Assembly: GCF_003573695.1 (NCBI RefSeq)
Contig: NC_039364.1
Coordinates: forward strand, 70,266,256 to 70,330,255
Direction of reading: 5' to 3'
DNA length: 64,000 bases
Source: Papaver somniferum
Lineage: Eukaryota; Streptophyta; Magnoliopsida; Ranunculales; Papaveraceae
In this document: piece after piece, positions 1 to 13,100 of the stretch
How positions within the stretch are numbered: position 1 is the stretch's first letter
Layout of the letters: every line of letters starts with the position of its first letter
The notes under the pieces: generated by a model
What the model saw: only the letters and a program-made list of their open reading frames with translations
What the model was told of the DNA's origin: nothing
The model's database searches: none
Made by a program: the position numbers and the translations under genes

Positions 1-2839
1 ACAACCCTCGTCTCTCGTGGGAAGTGGAGTGATGGAGTAGTGGAGTCATGTTAGTGTCACACGATCAGTCTTTTCCCACTTCTCCCATCATCACTAACCG
101 TCCATGTCTTCCTGACACGTTCTTGTGATGGCGCGTTGCACGATGCACGTTGTAAACCGCCAGACCAATACCCCAGTATGTATCCCCCAGTTTGTGACAT
201 GCTCGATGTCTCGATTGTGTGGATCGTGGGACCCACAGAAAGTAGCATACGGTGCTAGGTTAAATAACTAAGTTATTTGGGAAATCGATAATTACGAAAT
301 ATCGTGTGTATTCTATGCATGTAATGCATCGAATATATTCAATATGCATGAAGCCTCACTGTTTTAAAGCTTATCGGAGTAAGCCGCAGATTAAGCGTCT
401 CAAAACAGCTGCATGCATAGCTACCTTCAAGTGATCGTTTGGAGGCTGCGTAGGCAAGCCCTCCCTTGGACGATCACATGATGTGGTAGAGTGACGGATG
501 GTGATCACCACGACACCTTATTGGCCAACTAACTCCTAGCCTAGACTGCCTAACCAAGCTGGTAGAGTTGGGCGGACGAGATGATATATGACGCTCATCT
601 ACGACCGTTGATGAAGTTTTAGGGTTTTGAAGAGGTGCGCAAGCATCACTCTTCAGCTTGGTCGAATCCAAGCATTGGAGACATTTTTGGCAGGACCGAC
701 CGGGCATGCGTGTAGACGGCTTTCCGGCGCACACGTATGTACCTCACTGTCCCATGAAGATGTGATCTAAGCCACTCAATTTGACAGGCAAAGAGGAGCG
801 GCTGAGATTGATTTGCAACAGAAATCCCATGCCGCAAATGAATGGGAATCCACGTGTCATGCTCACTTTGGGCGCACAAACCGAGGCGTCCAGCCATGGC
901 CGGTCTTGGTCGATCGGTCATGCATGTAGATGGTCCCACGGTGATCATGTTGACATGCTCGGGCCCTTTTAAATTTACAAATACACCCTCCGTCCAAGCT
1001 TGCGAAGATGGACGCTCGTGATCAATTTGCGACACATGTAACATGTCGCAAACCCTAATTAGGGTTTTACACAGTTCACACCCGTGCAACTTCAACCAAT
1101 CGGTTTTGCATGCAATGCTCCTCCTTTGGGGAGGCCGATTGTGTGGGGCCCACGTTGGACCGGTGGTGAACATGGTGATACCTGTTCGACGGATATAAGC
1201 CTGATCTAAGCCATCCAAACATGACGGTGAAGTTGGATGGTCGTGATCGATTTAAGACCTTAGTGGAATTTCCCGTGACCTTTGAGCATCATGTCGGCCA
1301 TACTTTGGGCAAACACACGTTGCTCTATGGCTAGTTCAGGAGATGGTCGACCAGGCAGGTAGAGAGGGGGCCCGCCGATTGTGCAGGACAAGCTTGTCTG
1401 ATCGGTCATGGGATAATCCACGCCGTCCAATCATGTCTGTTAAGTTGGACGACCGTGGCTGGTTTTGAGACTGCCGTTGGCGGTCTTGCTCGTATGATCT
1501 TCTTCCAAGATGCTCCATACCAATTCGACCATCCTTTCCCAGGCTGGTATTTGGTGGCTTTTGGGAGTATGGCATGTGTTCGACCGACTAGGGCATAAAC
1601 GGGCCCACTGGTGGTCATTGTGGTGATAGCCTGCTCCTTCTGAGGATTGTCTCGGCTGGTTAAATCATGCGGCCAATTTGCATGGTCGTGATTGTTTCTG
1701 AGAATGATATGGACAGTCTAGATTCGAATATGCTCACTCGGGCTAGTATAACACACCGAGAGATGTATGCTCAGTCGGGCTAGTATAACACACCGAGAGA
1801 TGTAGCCTGTATGGGTATTTCGTACATGCCTCATTATTGACACTTGGAGATTCGTGTTACTCTGCTGAGAGCAACACTCAGTCGTCATGTCGTACCAATA
1901 ATGAGAGTTCTGCGGGAAAAACACAGGAAATACAAGGCTAATCGCGCATTAATTAATAATGCTACAAATTCACAGGGTATATGGGATTGTTGTTACGTGC
2001 TCCAACCTGGATGAATTTTGTGTATTTAATTCACATGATACTGGGATTGTTGTCACATGCTCCATTCTAGGTGAATTAGTAAAGCGAAGAAGTATTCATC
2101 ACTTATCAGTGGCTTTATCCTTTGCAGGATGCCAGCGCATAAATTTGGTTTTACAATTTTAGCCCTAAACTAAAATCCACCATCAACAGCATGCCAGTGA
2201 CACAATGGCACGACCGGCGTATTCCTGCAACATAATGGCGCAAATAACGCTTGGTGTAGCCATGGCCGCTATATTTTGGCATAAGGGTGTTAGACCCAAA
2301 TATGGCTCGGAAACATTATATCTAGTTGTCGTATCAAACTTAATTCCCTTGGTAAAATTATTTAGCATGGTCGGCGTAGCAACGTATCTAAATTATAATT
2401 TGGCGTACCAAAACCCTAATTAGCGCGTGTGGCATGTGGCCGCGACACGGTGACATTTTTGTGCAGGTGGTGCCATGGCCGCGCCAAAGGAATTATGGCA
2501 GGGCCATAATGTGGGAACGTCCACAGGCGCAAGGATGGTCGTGGGTGGTCATAGCACGACGCCCTTTTTAGGGTTTTATGGGTCCCGCATGGCTCGTGGC
2601 ACGTCGTGGGGCCAAGGTGGCGCAACTTTGGGCCACGACCAAGAATTAGGGTTTCGACTAATGCCACTAAAGAAAAAACGTGTTTTCTGATAAGAATTCC
2701 TTGGTTGGAGTCTGTTATGGCATTGGCCACGAACAAAAGTGGGTTAGCACGTAGTTGCGCTGTTTGTGGCATGTTGGCATGTTACTGCGGCGGAGTGACA
2801 TGTTGGCATGCCGATTAGCACGTTGGCGTGGCATGGCAC
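1..2839. repeat. Degenerate LTR-like repeat DNA, no gene
   Basis: No open frame here has a recognisable domain. The first 260 bases resemble the Tat LTR at about 45.88-45.97 kb: both have a CGCCAGACCAA stretch followed by TATCCCCC, then TGTGACA and a GATTGTGTGG/GATTGTGGAG tail. Motifs such as GGGACC, GGCCATGG and GTGATCA recur through the block, as in the GC-rich part of that LTR. The last part repeats units like GGCATGCCGATTAGCA and GGCGTGGCATGGCAC, which continue at 19382 beyond the Copia insertion. I read it as an old, diverged LTR of a related family that served as the target for the Copia element. Confidence 0.5.
1731..1804. repeat. 37-bp tandem duplication
   Basis: Two adjacent 37-base copies (1731-1767 and 1768-1804) each begin TGCTCA and end AGAGATGTA. 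They differ at one base (CACTCG versus CAGTCG), so the duplication is recent compared with the surrounding decayed sequence. Confidence 0.9.
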
Positions 2840-3944
2840 ATTTGTGTTAGAGCATAGCTCGTTCGACCTCGCATGCGTTTCTATCTCAAACATGTTTGTC
2901 AATGTTAGTGATCAAAACTATGAGTCTTGATTTCTAGCCTACATAGCTAAGTCTCGGACTAGGATAGAAAAGTGTAGTTGAGCTCAAGGACTTCATGGAA
3001 ATTCAACGACAACGACGAAGATCTACCCAAGGAACCGTGGAACTTCATCAACAAAAAGGTATGTGGAGACTTGAACTTATCTATTACTCAAAAGTCTATC
3101 TATTCTATCTCCTACTTCTTATGAGACAAAATTCGTATGCTACATAGACTAGATCATACACATTTGACATTTCGAGCTGAGCATTCATTGCTTATCTTTT
3201 ATCTCGAAATCGTGTGTTGGTAAAGCGTTTCGCTTTGATCAAGTTTATTTTCACCTAGTGACGAAAGTCATGAAAAGTTTCAGTCACTTTGAGAATTGCT
3301 CTGACGTGAATCGGTCTGTGAATAACGACTACATAGCGTCCTCTGAGAATGTCTCAATGATTGAAATGAGAGTTTAGATTACATAACCATGTATTCCTTG
3401 AACCGAAGTTTTCGAACTTTGTTGATCAAGAGAAATCAGGAGGATTATGGAATTGGCTTGCCAAGTCCGCGAACTGTCGGAAGTTCTCGACCGAGAATTT
3501 CTGCTGGATTTTCCAAAATTCGTTTGCGTGCTAAGTCCGCGAACCCAGTCCGTGAACTGGCGGAAGTTCTCTTTCCGAGAATTTCTGATGAGTTTGGAAA
3601 ACTCAACCGATTAACTTAAGTCCGCGAACTTGTTTGTGAACTTAAGAGGTTATTATCTAAAGATGTGCTCTGAACATGAAACATTAAATTACTAAGGAAT
3701 GCTTCATGCAAACCGTGGCTATAATGTTCATGAGACGATTCAATCGAATCGAATCATCTTTGTTTCAATTGTGTCTTGTGTAGTTACATAAGATCTCATA
3801 GCAATTGAACAACTCTTTAACTAGTTCATTTGAGTCAATTGAACTAGTTATGGGGAAGAAGAACAAGGTTAATATGAAATGCTCATATGGTTAACCTTTT
3901 GGGTTACTATGTTGAACCAACATAAACGTACATGTTTGGGCATG

Positions 3945-5206
3945 TGATAGACACATTTTTGTGTCTACGTTGTCCTTAATTTCATGTATTATTGGTACTC
4001 GATTTTTGTACGTATTTTTGGAAATAAACATTCTTGGAAAAATCGGCTCGAAAAGTCTTCTAAAGCACCGGAAGGAACGTGTTATTCAGACTCTCACTTT
4101 TGGATAAGGGGCGCCCAAATGATAAGGGGTACCCAAAGGATATTTGCACCCATGCAGCTAATCAGAGACACCCCTCATGGCATCGGCTATTCGCACCCCA
4201 GGACCGGATAGGGGGCACCCATCTTCTTCTTTACGGGAAATATATTTGGCGGGAAAAGAAATCTCAACTGTGTGAGATTCTGGTCATGATATTATGGGGA
4301 TATTTGTGTCTTTAAGACATGATTATCTTCTTACCATGACAGTAAGATTTTTTACGTGTCTTGAATGGAAGGAAATCGTATACTTTTGGATATTTTCGAA
4401 AACAAGGAAGGAATTATTCACAGAATTAATTGAAGATATTCACTTCATTATTTGACTCAATTAAATGAGAAGATTTGGATATACCATACAACTCAGAAGA
4501 CGTGTGAAAATGGAAAGTAAATATTCCCGTGAAATACTTTCATTAACTGCAAAGATCTTTTGGAGTAATTGAGATGATTGTCGACCTAAGATTGGCTTCA
4601 CAGTATAAATAAGAGTGTCTTGGGTATCAGTGAGGGGATGGAGAGTTTGGGGATCGTTTAGAGCAAACCCGGTTTAATCATTATTTTCTCCCATTTCATC
4701 ACTTGTAAACACTTTTGAGCAATGAAAAATTATTCTGAGTGTGTTTCCAACATGCGGAGCTAGACCCCAATCCTTGGGGCTATGGAGGAAGCCGTTGCTT
4801 CGGTAAAGGTGATACATTTCTATTTTTAATTAATTATAACAACTCTATTATGATTTTTGCTTTGAATTATATGATTTTAATTAGTTAGGTGTATTTTCTC
4901 TTGATAGAATATGCTTGCTTTAGGGTTTTGATATTCTATGATTGGATTAACATCTATTCTCTTGAAAATCTACATGTCTCGGCAATACTATTAGAATCAA
5001 TTTGAATGTTAAGTTGCATAATTATTGTTTTATTAAATCACTAATATCGACCAATGGTGGAATCCTAGCCCCGGTATCTCCATAATTTTTACAACACTTT
5101 TTAATTGAGTTTATTATTTTTATTTATAAAAATTAAGTCTAAAAAAAATCTTCCTTTACAAGTCTCAACGAACCTTTTACTACAACATCATTGAAAATAA
5201 CCATCA
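3945..5206 (+). repeat. 5' LTR of the Athila-type element
   Basis: It is 1262 bases, begins TGATAGACACATTTTTGTGTC (an inverted pair) and ends CCATCA. TATAAATA at 4604-4611 is a good TATA box. Compared with the right LTR it lacks about 28 bases after GTAC near 4010. The LTRs are otherwise nearly identical, suggesting a fairly recent insertion. Confidence 0.85.
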
Positions 5207-5208
5207 AT

Positions 5209-5226
5209 TTTTGGCGCCGCCGACGC
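5209..5226 (+). other. Primer binding site of the Athila-type element
   Basis: TTGGCGCCGCCGACGCGGA starts a few bases after the LTR end. The first eight bases TGGCGCCG match the tRNA-Asp type site common in plant Ty3/gypsy elements, while the rest has diverged. Confidence 0.5.
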
Positions 5227-5747
5227 GGACTTGTCTTTAGGCTAGAGTTTTTAGATTTTTTTTCTTTTTTAGGTTTTTATTTGTTTTATTTTATTTGTTC
5301 TTCTTTACGTTTTTGGGTTTTTGTCTTTTCCTTACAGAATTTGGAATTGGAGCGAAAGAATATTTTGCCAAAGCTTTTGGTGAATACTTAAAGACTTGGA
5401 GTAAAAGGCAAAGCGAAAGGAGCGAAAGAAGAAGATTTTTTTTATTTAATAAAAAAAAGAGAGGAAAAAAAAAGGGAGACATTTTTTTTTTAGATATTGT
5501 TATTATTTTTTTTATTTATTTTTTAGACTTTTCTTTTTCTTTTGCACTTTCTTTTTTTTTGGACTTTGGACTTGGACTTTGGACATTCTTTTTTTTTTAA
5601 CCCTACGGAAGGGTAGTATTAAATATTAAACTGTTAGCAGAGAAGGACGGCGATTGCGATATCGCCTCGGCCCCTCGGGTTCGTACATGACATAGGAGTC
5701 GTGGCCCGAGTCGACTTCAGCGGTTCATCCCCCGTCTGGAACGGGAG

Positions 5748-6365
5748 GTAAGTTTGTCGAAACACTCGCGAATCCCCTGTCAGTGAGTTACTGTCTTCCT
5801 TCGTGTGAATATATGTCGAGGAACTGAATACGGCTGCTTTAATTTCCTAGTAAAGGGCAAGGACTGGACATACAAGATAAGGGTTCGGATTTCATCACCG
5901 TTCTCTTCTTGCCCGCCTTAGGAAAACGATACCAAACGCGAACCTAAGCTTAAAATACTGACTAGAACGAGACCTATATGGTAACGAGCTTAATAGGAAA
6001 GTCGTTCAAAAAATATTGGTTACTCTTTTAAGCATACTTCGAAGTTCATGATGGTTTCTGTGAGTTGAATGCGTGACTGCGCCGCCTTGTAATGCGGTGA
6101 GGCCTTGGGTATCAAAGCTCCATGCAGCTTCCCTCGCCTCTATTCAACTTACTTTTAGTCGGATTGATTCCAGAGGGGTTTTCTTAAATTGTAACGAATT
6201 CCCTTTCGAAGGATTAGAAGCTGGTCTAGAAACAATCTAAGTGGAGCCATCACGCTTTTTGTTTGTTAGAAATCAGTAGGTTTGTTGTGGTGAAGTCAGC
6301 CTTGTTTGTGTTTGAATAGAACTTCCCTTCCTTTTAGGACTTTTATTTTTCTTTTGTTTTTCTAG
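5748..6365 (+). other. Probable intron in the gag leader
   Basis: A good donor (GGGAG|GTAAGTTT, GT at 5748) is followed by a pyrimidine-rich acceptor (TTTTGTTTTTCTAG, ending 6365), three bases before the gag ATG at 6369. The leader between LTR and ATG is otherwise non-coding and holds long T and A runs at 5240-5600. The intron is inferred from splice signals only. Confidence 0.45.
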
Positions 6366-6368
6366 TAT

Positions 6369-9096
6369 ATGCCCGAGGTTATTAGAGAGCGTGCTTGGAA
6401 AAGAAACACTCTAGGTCGTTTGATTAGTGATAAACCTAGTAGTTCTTCTTGTGAAGGCGGGGAGCTCGAAGACTCTTCTTTTGAGAGCCCCGTTTTTGGA
6501 AACTTCAGTTTTGAGAATCTGTCTATCTGTGAAGAAAGTACCCCTAGTACTTCAGCTGTGCCAGCGATGACAACTTTGAAAGATTACATGTTCCCAACTA
6601 GGACCAACCGAGCTTCGTGCATTAAATTTCCAGCCAATACAGCTAATTTCGAGATAAAACCTAGTATTCTTCAGATGATCCCTATATTCTTAGAAAAAGA
6701 TGATGAGAACCCTTATTTTCATATTAGGGACTTTGAGCAAATTTGTGGGACAGTTAGAATAAAAGACCTTACTGATGAAGTTTTGAAACTTAAGATGTTC
6801 CCCTTTTCCTTGGGAGATAAAGCCAAGACCTGGATGAACAACCTACCATCTGAATCCATTGAAACATGGCAGGAACTTATTGCTGCTTTCTATATGAAAT
6901 TCTACCCTAAGCATAAAACTGCAGCTGTTAGGCAGAAAATTAGTGCTAGTGTGCAACAAGAGGGAGAGTCTCTTTATAGGTTTTTAGAGAGATTCAATGA
7001 TCTCTTATCCCAGTGTCCTCACCATGGATTTGATAAGATGAAACTTGTAGAAATTATTTATGAGGGTTTAGACCATTCGACCAAAGCCATGGTCGAGTCT
7101 ATGTGCGCTGGTGAGTTCACTAGTAAAAATGCTGATGATGCTTTTACCTTCTTAGGAGTTGTCGCTAAAAAATCCCAACAGTGGGAGTCTTGTGTTGAAC
7201 CCCCTAAAAGAATCTTGGTTAATAGAAGTAGCACCAGTATGGTAGATACAAGTTTTGCGTCAGATACTAAGTTTGCTGCTTTGTCTAGAAGGTTAGAAGC
7301 TTTGGAAATGGGTCAGTCTAAAAATAGGTCCCTTGTTGAACCTAATAGAGCCTCTCAAGTCTCTAGTTGTGTAATAGAGCCCGATAACTCATTTTGGGAA
7401 GGTCAGGTTAGTGAAGATCAAGCTCATGCTGTCTATAACAATGATAGGATTGAGAACTGTCAGAAGTTTGACCCATACTCAGAGACCTACAACCCTGGTT
7501 GGAGAAACCATCCTAATTTTTCTTGGTCTAAGGGCCAGAATCAAGGTTAGTCTAGTAATTCTCAGCCTCCCCCAGGTTTTGGTTATACTCAGAACCCTTC
7601 AGGTCAAACCCAGTTTCAGAACACTTCTGAGAAAAAGATCTCTACCTTAGAAGAAGCTCTTACTATGTTAGTAAAGAACCATGATATGTTATCAGCTAAC
7701 CGCCTTAGATTTCAACAAGAAACCAGGCAGAACCATAAGGATAATTCCCAGACTCTTGCTAAATTAGAACTTCAAGTCGGCCAAATAGCTAAGTATTTAA
7801 GTGAGAGTGAAGAAGGTAAGTTTCCTAGTCAAACTCAAGACAATCCTAGGGGGGTCCATCAAATATCTTTAGTTGGTGAGGAATCATCAAACCATGTGAA
7901 CTCGATAAAAACCATCAGGAGCGGTAAAACAGTAGACAATAAGGTAGCCATGCCTAGTGAACATATTGTAGTTCCACCCTATACTTCCCAAGAGGAACCC
8001 ATAACTGAGGAAACTGAAACATTTCCTAAGGAGTCCCAAGAAATTCCTGATAGGACTATCTTTGTGCCTAGAGCCCCATATCCTCAGTTGTTAACCCCAA
8101 CAAAGAAGGAGTCAACTTTCAATGAGATAATGGAAATACTTAAGCAGGTGAACATCAACATTCCTTTATTAGGATCAATTAGGCAGATGCCTGCTTATGC
8201 CAAGTTCCTTAAAGATCTTTGTACAAGAAAGCGTAAGCTTAATGTTCATAAGAAAGCCTTTTTAGCTGGTCAAGTAAGTTCCATTCTTCTAAACCAAACA
8301 CCCCCTAAGTATAAGGACCCTAGATTCCCTACCATATCTTGTGCAATTGGTAATCACACTGTCGATAAGGCATTACTTGACTTAGGAACTAGTGTTAACT
8401 TACTCCCGTATCATATTTACACCCAGCTAGGTATTGGTAAGTTGAAACCGACCAAAATGACACTACAATTAGCTGATAGGTCTGTCAAAGTCCCTCGTGG
8501 TGTCATAGAGGATGTTCTGATTGAGGTTGATAAGTTTATTTATCCAGTGGATTTTTTTTGTTTTAGACACCCAGCCAGTTCAGGACCCAAGTGCTCAAAT
8601 CCCGGTGATTTTAGGTCGCCTATTTTTAGCCACAGCTAACGATGTCATCAACTGTGGAACCGGACTTATGAACATATCCTTTGGTAATATGACCACTGAA
8701 GTAAATGTCTTTAATGTTACTAGACAACCTTCTGAGAATGATGAATTAGAAGAAGTGAATATGATTAGCACTTTAGTTCAGGATAATTGGCATGATACTC
8801 TATTGGGAGATTCTTTAGATGAATTTGAGGAAACCATTCTCTTAGACAAGATGTGTGATCAATCTTTGGAAGAATCTCTTGAGTATTTTAAGGACTCTGA
8901 AGATCCGGAAATTCAAGCAATAGTTAGAGGTTTGTCTGTGAGGAGTGAAAACCCTAAGTTTGGGGGTAGTGATGGTTCTTATGATTGTCACGTATCCCTA
9001 ATTAGAGTCCCTAACTTGGGACTCGAGCTTTGTGCATCTGAGATATCACTTGAGTCTATTCAGACTCCGCAACCCGATCCACTTGATACTGTCTAG
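6369..9096 (+). pseudogene. gag-protease polyprotein of the Athila-type element, broken
   Basis: The first frame (6369-7550, 393 residues) carries the plant retrotransposon gag core. ENPYFHIRDFEQIC lies at residues 113-126 and WQELIAAFYMKFYP at 167-180; the core runs to about residue 260. A TAG at 7548-7550 interrupts the frame after GQNQG; the same frame continues past it through a Q/N/P-rich linker and a coiled-coil-like stretch (7665-8639). The protease is recognisable by ALLDLGTSVNLLP, the DLG variant usual in this lineage, near 8370-8400. A T-run at about 8551-8559 shifts the frame just after it. The C-terminal part (ILGRLFLATAND, then an acidic tail to 9096) continues in another frame. 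So there is one nonsense change and one frameshift. RT would normally follow but is absent. Confidence 0.8.
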
Positions 9097-10453
9097 GAGG
9101 TAACTCAGGTATTAGAGACCCGTTTTTCAGATGAATCTATTTATCAAGATACACATAAGAAGCTCAATTATGCTACCCAGATAAACCCAGTTGTCTTGAC
9201 AGAAACCTTAGACGAGGATGTGCTCCTTCTTTTCATTTTTCTGAACCAGTGATGTTGTCTCATATTTGTGTTAGCTCTATTTGGTCTTGTGGACCCACAA
9301 TTGTTTCGACTATTGGTATACGACTTTGGGAGGTGGCAATCCTTTTTGAGGTATTTGATGTCTAGCTAGAGACTTTAAATTTAGTATTTACTAGGAGGCA
9401 CCCGCGCTCATGCGACACGGTAATATCCTTCCTTGTTTCTTTTCCTCAAGTGGTAACAATTTCTCCTTGTTCATGATTTTAATTTCATTTTTAGAACATT
9501 GAGGACAATGTTAGATTTAAGTTTGGGGGTGGGGAAGAAACTTTTTGTTATCTGCAATAAATAAACTCCAGAGCCTAGAAATTTATGTTTATTAAGGATG
9601 ACACTAACCAATCTAAGTGGATGGAAGCATTTTGGTTGTATGAGTTGAGGAACCAATCTGATTAGATGGAAACATCTAGAAGAGTCTATTCATAAAAGCA
9701 CAGAGCTCAGGTGTTAGAAAAAAAAAAGAAAACATGGTAGTTTCACCATATCCTCGTGATGGAAACATCGAAAGAATCCTGGTCAGTTCTTTTTTTTCCT
9801 TTTTAACATTGTTAGGGTGAAATAGAGTGACTGAGATCAAAAAAAAATTGAGACCAGACCACCAGACCAACCGGAATAAATACAATAAAGTCGACCACTG
9901 GTACCCTTGTATATGCCAGCTGAGTTGACCTAGAATTAGGATTATCGACCACCGGTTCCCTTGTATATGCCGGTGTGTTGATATTAGTCCATACCAGTAT
10001 CTCAGTCCATTAGGATAGGTTCACCTTAGTTAACATCATCTACGTTTTTCTCTACATCCATCTTCTTAATCTATCCATGTGATTGGTTGACTCCGATTTA
10101 TGATGTCCAGAAACTATCTGAGTAGAGCTCTGTCACTTTATATGAATTTTAGTATGCTTGAGTGCAAACTCGTGTACAACAATTGGAATTTCGCATTAGG
10201 GTACTTTCTCTTATAGTCAATGATTGTATGCCAACCAAGGAGATTCTTTAGTGCCTTCCAAGGTAATGCGTAGATAGCTAGGGTCTGGAGTAAAGGTTTT
10301 GTGGGTACACCTCTGGTAAACCCTCCGGAGACAACACTCCGCCGCTAGGGCCACCTAGTGGTTTAACGGCTTGCTGCACGTGCTAAGTGTAGTCATTTTA
10401 TTTTCTAGATTAGTTTTGCTCGAGGACTAGCAAATAATAAGTTTGGGGGTATT
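9097..10453 (+). other. 3' untranslated region and polypurine tract of the Athila-type element
   Basis: No coding frame is supported. At 9497-9536 lies ATTGAGGACAATGTTAG followed by AAGTTTGGGGGTGGGG, an internal polypurine-like tract. A repeated block, CGACCAC then CCCTTGTATATGCC, occurs near 9891-9920 and 9947-9972. The true polypurine tract AAGTTTGGGGGTATT abuts the right LTR at 10454. Reverse-complement matches to 10080-10453 occur at 63298-63700, so the same family is present at both ends of the window. Confidence 0.7.
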
Positions 10454-11742
10454 TGATAGACACATTTTTGTGTCTACGTTGTCCTTAATTTCATGTATTT
10501 TTGGTACTCGATTTTTGTACTTATTATGGTATTTTATGTATTTTTAGGTATTTTTGGAAATAAACATTCTTGGAAAAATCGGCTCGAAAAGTCGTCTAAA
10601 GCACCGGAAGGAACGTGTTATTCGGACTCTCACTTTTGGATAAGGGGCGCCCAAATGATAAGGGGTACCCAAAGGATATTTGCACCCAAGCATCTAATCA
10701 GAGACACCCCTCATGGCATCTTCTATTCGCACCCAAGGACCGGATAGGGGGCACCCATCTTCTTCTTCACGGGAAAGATATTTGGCGGGAAAAGAAATCT
10801 CAACTGTGTGAGATTCTGGTCATGATATTATGGGGATATTTGTGTCTTTAAGACATGATTATCTTCTTACCATGACAGTAAGATTTTGTACGTGTCTTGA
10901 ATGGAAGGAAATCGTATACTTTTGGATATTTTCAAAAACAGGGAAGGAGTTATTCACGAAATTAATTGAAGATATTCTCTTCATTATTTGGCTCAATTAA
11001 ATGAGAAGATTTGGATATACCATACAACTCAGAAGACGTGTGAAAATGGAGAGGAAATATTCCTGTGAAATACTTTCATTAACTGCAAAGATCTTTTGGA
11101 GTAATTGAGATGATTGTCGACCTAAGATTGGCTTCACAGTATAAATAAGAGTGTCTTGGGTATCAGTGAGGGGATGGAGAGTTTGGGGATCGTTTAGAGC
11201 AAACCCGGTTTAATCATTATTTTCTCCCATTTCATCACTTGTAAACAGTTTTGAGCAATGAAAAATTATTCTGAGTGTGTTTCCAATATGCGGAGCTAGA
11301 CCCCAATCCTTGGGGCTATGGAGGAAGCCGTTGTTTCGGTAAAAGTGATACATTTCTATTTTTAATTAACTATAACAACTCTATTATGATTTTTGCTTTG
11401 AATTATATGATTTTAATTAGTTAGGTGTATTTTCTCTTGATAGAATATGCTTGCTTTAGGGTTTTGATATTCTATGCTTGGATTAACATCTATTCTTTTG
11501 AAAATCTACATGTGTAGGCAATACTATTAGAATCAATTTGAATGTTGAGTTGCATAATTATTGTTTTATTAAATCACTAATATCGACCAATGGTGGAATC
11601 CTAGCCCCGGTCTCTCCATAATTTTTACAACACTTTTTAATTGAGTTTTTTATTTTTATTTATAAAAATTAAGTCTAAAAAAAATCTTCCTTCACAAGTC
11701 TCAACGAACCTTTTACTACAACATCATTGAAAATAACCATCA
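10454..11742 (+). repeat. 3' LTR of the Athila-type element
   Basis: It is 1289 bases, matches 3945-5206 and has TATAAATA at 11140-11147. It ends CCATCA before the ACATG target duplication. Confidence 0.85.
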
Positions 11743-11903
11743 ACATGGTTTTCACAAACCCAGTAAACGTCTACCCAAGTGTGTGTGACAAGCTAAGTTT
11801 TCGATCTAACGGTTGAGAAATATTAGCTTGAATCTAAATCAGGTTTTCATCTAACGTTGAATAAGGATTGCTTTTTACCTAAGGCAAAACCCTGATTTGA
11901 AGG

Positions 11904-11912
11904 CTATATAAA
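11904..11912 (+). promoter_or_regulatory. TATA box of the Copia 5' LTR
   Basis: TATATAAAG is followed about 30 bases later by GAGAAAAACTAATCCCC. The same arrangement is conserved in the 3' LTR at 18247-18255. Confidence 0.6.
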
Positions 11913-13036
11913 GGAGACATCTAGCATTGAGAAAAACTAATCCCCACATGTCTGTGTGATACTAGTGCGCTCGCTAGAGTCGATTCTCCTTTAACCTTTG
12001 GTTTTCTTCTCTAAAACCAAGTTAACGACTTCATTGGGATTGTGAAGCCAGACCGATACTGCTTTTATCGTAGTTTTGTGATCTGATCTTGCATCTTCTA
12101 TCGTATGAGTACAATCGATTGATTGGCTTGAGATCGTGAGAGTTCTCCGATAGGCAAGATAAAGAAGTCACAAACATCTTCGTCTCACTGTTTGTGATTC
12201 CTCGACAAACCGCCTGTGTAGTCAGGAAGGATTGTAGAGAGGTGATTGATTAATCTAGGCTGTTCTTCGGGAATATAAGACCGGATTATCAATTGCTTCT
12301 TGTTCACCTTGATTTTATATCTTAAGACGGAACAAAACCTAGGGTTTATCTGTGGGAGACAGATTTATCCTTTGATAGACTTTTCTGTGTGAGACATATC
12401 TGTTTATTATCAAGTCTGTGATTTTGGGTTACAACAAATCTTGGTTGTGGGTGAGATCAGCTAAGGGAATCAAGTGCGTAGTATCCTGCTGGGATCAGAG
12501 GCGTAGGAGTACAACTGTACCTTGGATCGGTGGGAGACTGATTGGGGTTCAACTATAGTCCAGTCCGAAGTTAGCTTGGACTAGGATAGTGTATGTAGCG
12601 GCTTAATACAGTGTGTATTCAATCTGGACTAGGTCCCAGAGTTTTTCTACATTTGCGGTTTCCTCGTTAACAAAATTTCTGGTGTCTGTGTTATTTCTTT
12701 TCCGCATTATATTTTATATAATTGAAATAATACAGGTTGTGCATTCGTGATCATCAATTGGAAATCCAACTTTTGGTTGTTGATTGATATTGATTAATCC
12801 TTGGACATTGGTATTTGGTACCGTCCAAGTTATTCTTTGTATTTGATAAAGACTCCCTATTGTTTTTAGCTTGAGTAAAAATCAAATCAAGAGAGAGATA
12901 TTAACTCCTTGAGATACTTTTATCTAGATTGAGTATGACTGTCTAGTTGATTCTGTAGCAAAGTATTTCGGAGTTAGTCCATACAGATTGCTAATCGAAA
13001 TATTTGGTGGTGTTGTTAATCCCCCGCTTTTTCAAT

Positions 13037-13048
13037 TGGTATCAGAGC
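13037..13048 (+). other. Primer binding site (tRNA-Met type)
   Basis: TGGTATCAGAGC lies two bases after the LTR end. This is the standard Copia priming site complementary to initiator methionine tRNA. Confidence 0.9.
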
Positions 13049-13100
13049 AGGCAAACACGTTTAATACCTAACAAGTCCATGTTTGTAGCGATCTGACTCT

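Larger units (their letters stand above)
3945..11742 (+). mobile_element. Athila-type Ty3/gypsy element lacking RT and integrase
   Basis: The element is bounded by TGATAGACAC...ATAACCATCA LTRs (3945-5206 and 10454-11742) and sits inside the Copia 5' LTR. The flanks are GCATG (3940-3944) and ACATG (11743-11747). The matching empty site is intact in the right Copia LTR near 18090 (TTTGGGCATGGTTTTC), so the original duplication was GCATG. The interior contains a leader with a probable intron, a gag-protease frame, a long 3' untranslated region and two GTTTGGGGGT tracts. No RT, RNase H or integrase motif was found, so the copy cannot move alone. Confidence 0.85.
2845..13034 (+). repeat. 5' LTR of the Copia-type element, split by an insertion
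   Basis: The LTR is present as 2845-3944 and 11743-13034. Together these give about 2.39 kb after removing the inserted element and one copy of its target duplication, close to the 2413-bp right LTR. A TATATAAAG promoter box lies at 11904-11912. A short tandem block built on AAGTCCGCGAAC lies at about 3463-3640. Confidence 0.85.

Noticed and set aside
646..1218. 190-codon minus-strand open frame
   Set aside because: It lies in repeat DNA related to LTR sequence, has no domain or splice context, and its open length fits the higher GC content there.
2205..2818. Several short plus-strand open frames
   Set aside because: They arise from GGCATG/GGCCATGG-type repeats and have no recognisable protein features.
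3984..4315. Paired open frames repeated at 10493-10851
   Set aside because: They are identical because they sit in the two LTRs of one element, upstream of the TATA box.
5191..5600. Phe/Leu- and Lys-rich open frames that look membrane-like
   Set aside because: They are translations of T and A runs in the leader of the Athila-type element.
13037..13048. Possible tRNA gene fragment
   Set aside because: Only the 12-base complement of a tRNA 3' end is present; it is a primer site, not a tRNA gene.
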